36,877 nucleotides of DNA. Source: Ophiostoma sp. CBS 140.51 (Eukaryota > Ascomycota > Sordariomycetes > Ophiostomatales > Ophiostomataceae). Numbering within the stretch: position 1 is the first letter of the stretch; the number at the start of each line of letters is the position of its first letter. The translations under genes were made by a program, and so were the position numbers. Positions 31,560 to 36,877 of the stretch are shown in pieces. Below the pieces are notes generated by a model. It worked only from the letters and a program-made list of their open reading frames with translations, made no database searches and was not told the DNA's origin. The stretch spans positions 1 to 36,877 of the forward strand of contig JANSLP010000318.1 in the NCBI GenBank assembly GCA_029298735.1. The letters are read 5' to 3'.

Positions 31560-32585
31560 TTATGACTTGAGCTTCTCAGTCAGCTCGGGCACCTCCTTGA
31601 AAAGATCGCCAACCAGACCGACGTCGGCCACCTGGAAGATGGGCGCCTCGGCGTCCTTGTTGATGGCAGCAATGACCTTGCTATCCTTCATACCAGCCAA
31701 GTGCTGGATGGCACCCGAGATACCTACAGCCATGTACAGCTGCGGCGCCACAACCTTGCCCGTCTGGCCAACCTGCAGACTGTTGTCGGCGTAGCCGCTG
31801 TCAACGGCCGCACGCGAAGCACCAACAGCCGCGCCAATCGAGTCGGCCAGCGGCAGCATAATCTTGTCAAACTCCTCCTTGGACTTGAGACCACGGCCAC
31901 CAGACACAACCTTGCCGGCGGTAGACAGGTCAGGACGGTCGGACTTGGCCAGGTCCTCGGAAAGCCACTCAGTCTGCGCCTCAGCCTTGGGGTCGACGCC
32001 CTCCTCGACGGCAGCGCTGCCGCTGCCAGCAGCCGACTCAGCAGCTGGGAAAGCGGTGCCGCGGATCGTCAGAATCTTGATGGGGTCGGTCGACTCAACA
32101 GTGGCAATGGCGTTGCCAGCGTAGATGGGACGGACGAAGGTCGACTCGCTCTCGACGGCAGTGACGTCCGAAATGGGCTGGACATCGAGCAGGGCAGCAA
32201 CCCGGGGAATGATGTTCTTGCCAAAGGCCGTGTGGCCTGCCAGCACGTGGGTGTAGCCGCCCTTCTTGATGTTCTCGACCAGCAGGGGCGCGTAGTTCTC
32301 GGGCAGACCCTTCTCGTAGGCAGCGCTGTCAACAATGACGACCTTCTCGAGGCCGTCAATCTTGGCCACCTCCTCGGCCACGGCCTTGACGCCGCTGCCG
32401 GCGACAAAAGCGTGGACGGAACCGCCGAGTTTCTTGGCTGCCGTCACGGCACTCAGCGAGCCGTTGCTGAGCTGGCCGTTGCGCTGCTCCAAAATAGCGA
32501 GCGACGAAAGAAGACGGGCGAGGCTGGCGCTTCGGAGCTGTTGCCGAGCCGGGCCCGCGACGGCCCTCCGAACGGTGGAAAGCAT
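31560..32585 (-). CDS. AIM45: electron transfer flavoprotein alpha subunit, mitochondrial
   Basis: With the beta subunit this FAD protein accepts electrons from acyl-CoA and other dehydrogenases in the matrix and passes them to ETF-ubiquinone oxidoreductase. Intronless, 341 residues, normal length. The first 25 residues (MLSTVRRAVAGPARQQLRSA, then SLARLL) form an Arg-rich presequence. Domain I includes LSAVTAAKKLGG, GYTHVLAGHTAFGKNIIPRVAALL and PISDVTAVES. The FAD-binding domain II includes VVSGGRGL, LADSIGAAVGASRAAVD, VGQTGKVVAPQLYMAVGISGAIQH and VIAAINKDAEAPIFQVAD; the last part matches the ETF-alpha signature (from about residue 283). The start codon follows the CA-rich leader directly. 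Divergent from the RSC8-type gene. Confidence 0.95.
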   Translation of the reverse strand: MLSTVRRAVAGPARQQLRSASLARLLSSLAILEQRNGQLSNGSLSAVTAAKKLGGSVHAFVAGSGVKAVAEEVAKIDGLEKVVIVDSAAYEKGLPENYAPLLVENIKKGGYTHVLAGHTAFGKNIIPRVAALLDVQPISDVTAVESESTFVRPIYAGNAIATVESTDPIKILTIRGTAFPAAESAAGSGSAAVEEGVDPKAEAQTEWLSEDLAKSDRPDLSTAGKVVSGGRGLKSKEEFDKIMLPLADSIGAAVGASRAAVDSGYADNSLQVGQTGKVVAPQLYMAVGISGAIQHLAGMKDSKVIAAINKDAEAPIFQVADVGLVGDLFKEVPELTEKLKS

Positions 32586-33669
32586 TGTGGTGGGGGTAGG
32601 GGTGGAAAAGGTTGTTGGGAGGGAGTATTCGAGAGGAGGTCGTCGATTGAAAGAAATTGGTAGATAAAACCAATCGCCTGGTCGTTGGTCGATATATCGT
32701 GAGTTGAAAAGGCGACTCCAAAAAAGCGGCTCGAAAATCCGAAGACGGCTATGAGCGAGAGCGTGCGCACCTTCCCCAGCGGAGGAAGGAGGAAACAGTA
32801 GGAGCGAGCTGTCTAAGTGGAGGAAGGCGTGGAGGGGCAGTTCCAGGCCAGTGAATTCGCCGGCTGGACGCGGCCCGAGGTTGATGGGCTAGCACAGGCT
32901 AGGTGCCCGTTTTTCGGAGACACACGCGAGGCGAGCGCGTGAGGTGTCATGTGCTTGATATTGCCGATGACTAAGTTTAATGAGACAGGTTGTGAATTCC
33001 TGCCTCAGGCATTAATGCGCCAGGCAGAAAGCTACAGCGCGCCTTCCCTAGCTTGCCAGTTTTTCTGCTCATGCACCCCAAACGCGCCTGCCCCCCAGCC
33101 ATCAAATCACAATCCATTTGGGAAAGCGCACCCCCTTCTTGCCTTTGCATTTCGCAATAATCCACCACCCATCCCCAGGCGCGAAAAATCCCAAGGGCGA
33201 CTCCCCAAAACCGCGATCACGAACCACCGTCGATTTTCTCGTGGAGCATCATCGCGTCTCGCAACGATCCCCAAGAGACCGCACTCCGACGCTAGCAACT
33301 CGGCAGGAAGACGCCTTTTCTGTGCCTTTGTACCTTTTTGTCGTTGAAAAAGACAATTGAAACCAACTGGCCTCGTTTTTTTCGTAGCTGTTGGTTGCTG
33401 TTGGCTTTTGGCTTCTTCTTTTTTTCGACCTTCGTTTTCGACCATCAATTCCTCGACCGCCCAACGCCTCCCCCTGGGCTTACGCATCACATCGACCATC
33501 GCGCTCCATCGCGGTTCTTCGATTGTCACGCGAATTTGTTGTCACAATCTGCATTTACGCATCCCATCACGACTTTTGACGACTCTTTTCATTGACTCGA
33601 AAAGACCCCTTTTCGACCTTTTTGACATCTTTCATCCACCTCTTTATCACACCCATCCCAACCGCCACA
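32586..33669. promoter_or_regulatory. divergent promoter of ETF-alpha and RSC8
   Basis: About 1.1 kb without a supportable gene. The part from about 33360 to 33669 is strongly C/T-rich on the plus strand with repeated CGAC/TTCGAC words, typical of a long fungal 5' leader for RSC8. No clear TATA box is seen for either gene. Confidence 0.5.
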
Positions 33670-36211
33670 ATGGATGAGGATTCCGTCAACTTCGGCAGCC
33701 CGGCCAACGGCACACCCGCCAGCAACCCGCCGGCTGCTGCACCACCGGCCGACGAGCCATCGACATCCGCACCCGAAGGTACGAATATACACGACGAAGG
33801 GTTCAATGGAAGGACAAAAGACGATACGCGTCCTTTACGACGATTGCACCTCTCAGGATGAAATGCTAACTCTACTCCCTACAGACGTCCAGATGGGCGA
33901 AGGCGACGCGGCAGAGACACAAGATGCGCCCAACACGACAGAACCCGTCATCAAGGAAGACAGCGCCACACCCGCCGTCGCAGGCCTTTCCGACAACGCC
34001 CTGAATGCGCCCGAGGCACCAGCAGCGGCTACGAGCGGCGCCGAGGACGAGGAGATGGGCGACGCGGGCAACAGCGGGTCGGCAGACGCGACATCAGCAG
34101 CAGCCCCGGCTTCGGGCGTCGCGGCTGAGGATACCAAGATCGACGTGACGGCCGCTGGCGAGAACGGCACACCTGCTGCTGGTTCTGCATCTGGCGATGG
34201 TGCTGCCCCAACAGGCGAGGCCAACGGCGAGGCCAACGGTGCTGCTGCCACTGAGGGTGGTGCCGCTGCTGCTGCCGAGGGTGCCGCTGCTGGTGAGGAC
34301 GGCGCCTCTGCCGGTGCGGCCAACTCGACAAAGTCCAAGGAGACGGTTGAGAACGCCGCGCGCGAGCACCTCATTACCCAGACACACGCCATCATCCTCC
34401 CCTCCTACAGCACCTGGTTCGACATGAACAAGATCCACGCCATTGAGCGCAAAGCCCTGCCCGAGTTCTTCAACAGCCGCAACCGCAGCAAAACCCCGCA
34501 CGTCTACAAAGACTACCGCGACTTCATGATCAACACCTACCGCCTCAACCCCATCGAGTACCTGACCGTTACCGCCTGCCGTCGCAACCTGGCGGGTGAC
34601 GTCTGCGCCATTATGCGCGTCCACGCCTTCCTCGAGCAGTGGGGCCTCATCAACTACCAGGTCGACTACGAGCAGCGGCCGTCGCACGTCGGCCCTCCGT
34701 TCACGGGCCATTTTAAGATTATTGCTGACACCCCGCGTGGTCTTCAGCCGTGGCAGCCTGCTGCCGATCCCGTTGTCGTCGGCAACAAGAAGCACGCCGA
34801 CACGGACGCGCGCGCCGCTGCTAGTGTTGCGCCCAAGTCGGAGCTGAACCTCGAGGTCGGCCGCAACATTTACGAGGCCAACGCGCGTGGCGCCAAGGTC
34901 GCTGGCGGCAGCGCTGCGCCCGCAGCGGGCAAGGCCGAGGCCAAGACGAACGGCGAGGCTGCAAATGGTTCCGCTGCTGCTGGTGCCGGTGCGACGACAA
35001 ACGGTACCCAGAACGGCACACCCGCACCGTCGTCTGCTTCCGCTGCAGGCGCCGAGGATCTCACCAAGAAGCCCAGCGTCAAAGTCAACTGCCACCTCTG
35101 CGGCATCGACTGCACCCGCATCTACTACCACAACCCCCAGGCCGAGGGCAACCCGCGCGCCCAGTACGACCTGTGCCCCAGCTGCTACCTCGAGGGCCGC
35201 ATGGCCGGCAACCAGACCAGCGCCCAGTACATACGCATGGAGAACCCCACCTATTCGTCCATCCTCGACCGCGACGCGCCCTGGAGCGACGCTGAGCTCG
35301 TGCGCCTACTCGAGGGCATTGAGCGCTTCGACGACGACTGGGGCCAAGTTGCCGACCACGTCGGCACCCGTACTCGCGAGGAGTGTGTCCTGCAGTTCCT
35401 GCAGCTCGACATTGAGTCCAAGTACCTGGACTCGGAAGTCAACGAGTCGGGTCCTGTCGGTCTGTCGATCCTGGGCGGCAGCGGCGGCCGTCTGCCCTTC
35501 AACCAAGCCGACAACCCGGTCATGTCCGTCATTGGCTTCCTGGCCAGCCTGGCGGACCCGGCCAGCACCGCCGCCGCGGCCAACAAGTCGCTGGACGAGC
35601 TGAAGCGCGGTCTGCAGAAGAAGCTCGAGGCGGGTGGCGAGGAGGAGTCTGCTTCTGGTGACAAGGAGAAGGAGAAGGAGGTCAAGGGTGACGACGACGC
35701 CATGGATGTCGACGGCCAACGGTCAACGGATCTGACCCTGACGACCAAGACCACGACGACGACGACAACGACGACCACTCTGAGCAGCGCACAGCAAAAC
35801 ATTGCCAACCTGCCTCTGGCGTCGATTGGTGCCCGCGCCGGTGGCCTGGCGTCGCACGAGGAGCGCGAAATGACGCGTCTGGTCTCGGCCGCCGTCAACG
35901 TCACTCTGCAAAAGATGGAGCTCAAGCTCAAGTACTTTAACGAGATGGAGTCCATCCTGCAGGCCGAGCGCCGTGAACTCGAGCGTGCGCGCCAGCAGCT
36001 ATTCCTGGACCGTCTGTCCTTCAAGCGCCGCGTGCGCGAAGTCCAGGACAACCTCAAGACGGCAGCGGCTACGGGTGGCGACCAGGGTCTGCGTCTGGCC
36101 CAGGACGCCCTTGTCGACGGCCAGCGTCTCGCTTTCCCTGCGGCACCACCGGCCGGTGGTGTGCAGCCGCTGAGCGCCACGCCCGGTACGGCGCGGAGTC
36201 TGGAGCTGTAA
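33670..36211 (+). CDS. RSC8: SWI/SNF-RSC chromatin remodelling subunit (Rsc8/Swi3-type)
   Basis: A scaffold subunit of SWI/SNF or RSC nucleosome-remodelling complexes (Rsc8, Swi3, Ssr2, BAF155/170 family), nuclear. Exon 1 (33670-33778) and exon 2 (33885-36211) flank a 106-nt intron (GTACGA donor, CTAAC branch, TACAG acceptor); product 811 residues. Order of domains: an Ala/Gly/Glu-rich disordered head (1-195); SWIRM at about 197-300 (IILPSYSTWFDMNKIHAIE, LPEFF, YLTVTACRRNLAGDVCAIMRVHAFLEQWGLINYQ); Ala/Gly-rich linker; ZZ-type zinc finger at about 435-485 (CHLCGIDC, YDLCPSCYLEGR); SANT at about 502-546 (PWSDAELVRLLEGIERFDDDWGQVADHV); a Thr-run linker near 660; and a C-terminal coiled coil (about 700-760). 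The ZZ finger and overall layout favour Rsc8 over yeast Swi3, but filamentous fungi often have one gene serving both complexes. The ATG (CACAATGG) follows a pyrimidine leader. Confidence 0.95.
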
Positions 36212-36877
36212 GAGTCGTTTTGAAGTGTGACGAAAGATCGACCCGAGCTCGTTCAGACCGAGCTTAAATGTTTTGTGCGGGGATGATGAGGGGGCCGGGG
36301 TCCCAGATAAGGGCCGGGGTTTGAGGAGTCGGGCCAACAGGGTGTCCTTGTCTTTTCTGTGTCTTTTTACCTTTCCTTTTTGTCCTTTCTATGTTCTTTC
36401 TACCGTGTGTTTTATCTTGCTTTTCTGCAAAGGGTGCTACAAAGGGACAAACTGTTATCTTACTATTGGTTTTATTATTTTACTTTCGTCTTGTCTTTTG
36501 ATATTGTCATCTTTATTGAGTATTTGGGGGAGGAATCGATGAACAAAAACAAAATATTCAACACACAAAAACAAAAAAGACGGAAGGACATTGAAAGTCG
36601 TCGAGGGGTCATGTTTCTTTTATATTGCGGTAGAGACATTGGCGTTTTTTATATTTTGTCATAACTATTTATTGTCTTTTTCATTTCCTCTTTTCTCTCA
36701 TGTCCTTTTACTATCTTGTATCCGTACTTTGGCTTGTGGTCCTCAGTTGAGACCAATCTGTAACGTAAAATTAATTGGTACCCAGACTGTTTCCTTATAC
36801 TTTCCTACGCCTACACGATCTCATGTTGAGGCGAGATCATCTTCACATCTCTCCTATTACGCATATCTGCCAACGAC
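36212..36877. other. RSC8 3' region to window end, no gene seen
   Basis: T-rich then A-rich sequence typical of a 3' untranslated region and terminator, followed by AT-rich intergenic sequence. Open frames are short and without codon bias or recognisable motifs. Confidence 0.6.

Noticed and set aside
34094..35131. 345-codon minus-strand frame opposite RSC8
   Set aside because: Antisense of Ala/Gly-rich RSC8 sequence; no independent support.

Overview
This is a nuclear chromosome window from a filamentous ascomycete. The best fit is a Sordariomycete, possibly near Ophiostomatales; that placement is an inference from gene content and composition. The genes are GC-rich with third-codon bias. 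Introns are mostly short (51-106 nt, two longer) with GTAAGT/GTATGT-type donors and CTAAC-type branch sites. Leaders are pyrimidine-rich, and every recognised protein is a eukaryotic, fungal-type housekeeping protein. I see no tRNA, rRNA, intact transposon, CRISPR array or biosynthetic cluster.

Left end (1-4.9 kb): AT-rich and gene-poor. It starts with two poly-A runs. It holds a small two-exon gene (1367-2114) whose 125-residue product is dominated by two similar 28-residue units, and a less certain small gene (3778-4661) with a strongly basic, NLS-like segment. A 16-bp perfect palindrome and a 19-nt hairpin lie between them.

Middle (4.9-17.2 kb): PCS1/CSM1 (monopolin subunit, minus) is divergent from MSP1 (mitochondrial outer-membrane AAA ATPase, plus), with a shared promoter full of CCAAT boxes and a 13-bp inverted repeat. 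STR3/metG-type cystathionine beta-lyase (plus) follows, with a palindromic Gcn4/CPC1-type site upstream. BST1 (GPI inositol-deacylase, minus) converges on STR3.

About 4.1 kb upstream of BST1 (17.9-22.0 kb) has no supportable gene. PMS1 (MutL-alpha endonuclease subunit, plus) follows. A four-pass membrane protein of unknown function with a long serine-rich tail (minus) converges on PMS1.

Right end (29.6-36.9 kb): ARH1 (mitochondrial NADPH-adrenodoxin reductase, plus) converges on the electron-transfer flavoprotein alpha subunit (minus). The latter is divergent from an RSC8/SWI3-type chromatin-remodelling subunit (plus). There are no operons and the genes are functionally unrelated. Recurring themes are chromosome maintenance (PCS1, PMS1, RSC8) and mitochondria (MSP1, ARH1, ETF-alpha). 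No convincing new multi-gene system is present; the most unusual items are the two-repeat small protein, the NLS-bearing small gene, the uncharacterised tetraspan protein, and several promoter symmetries.
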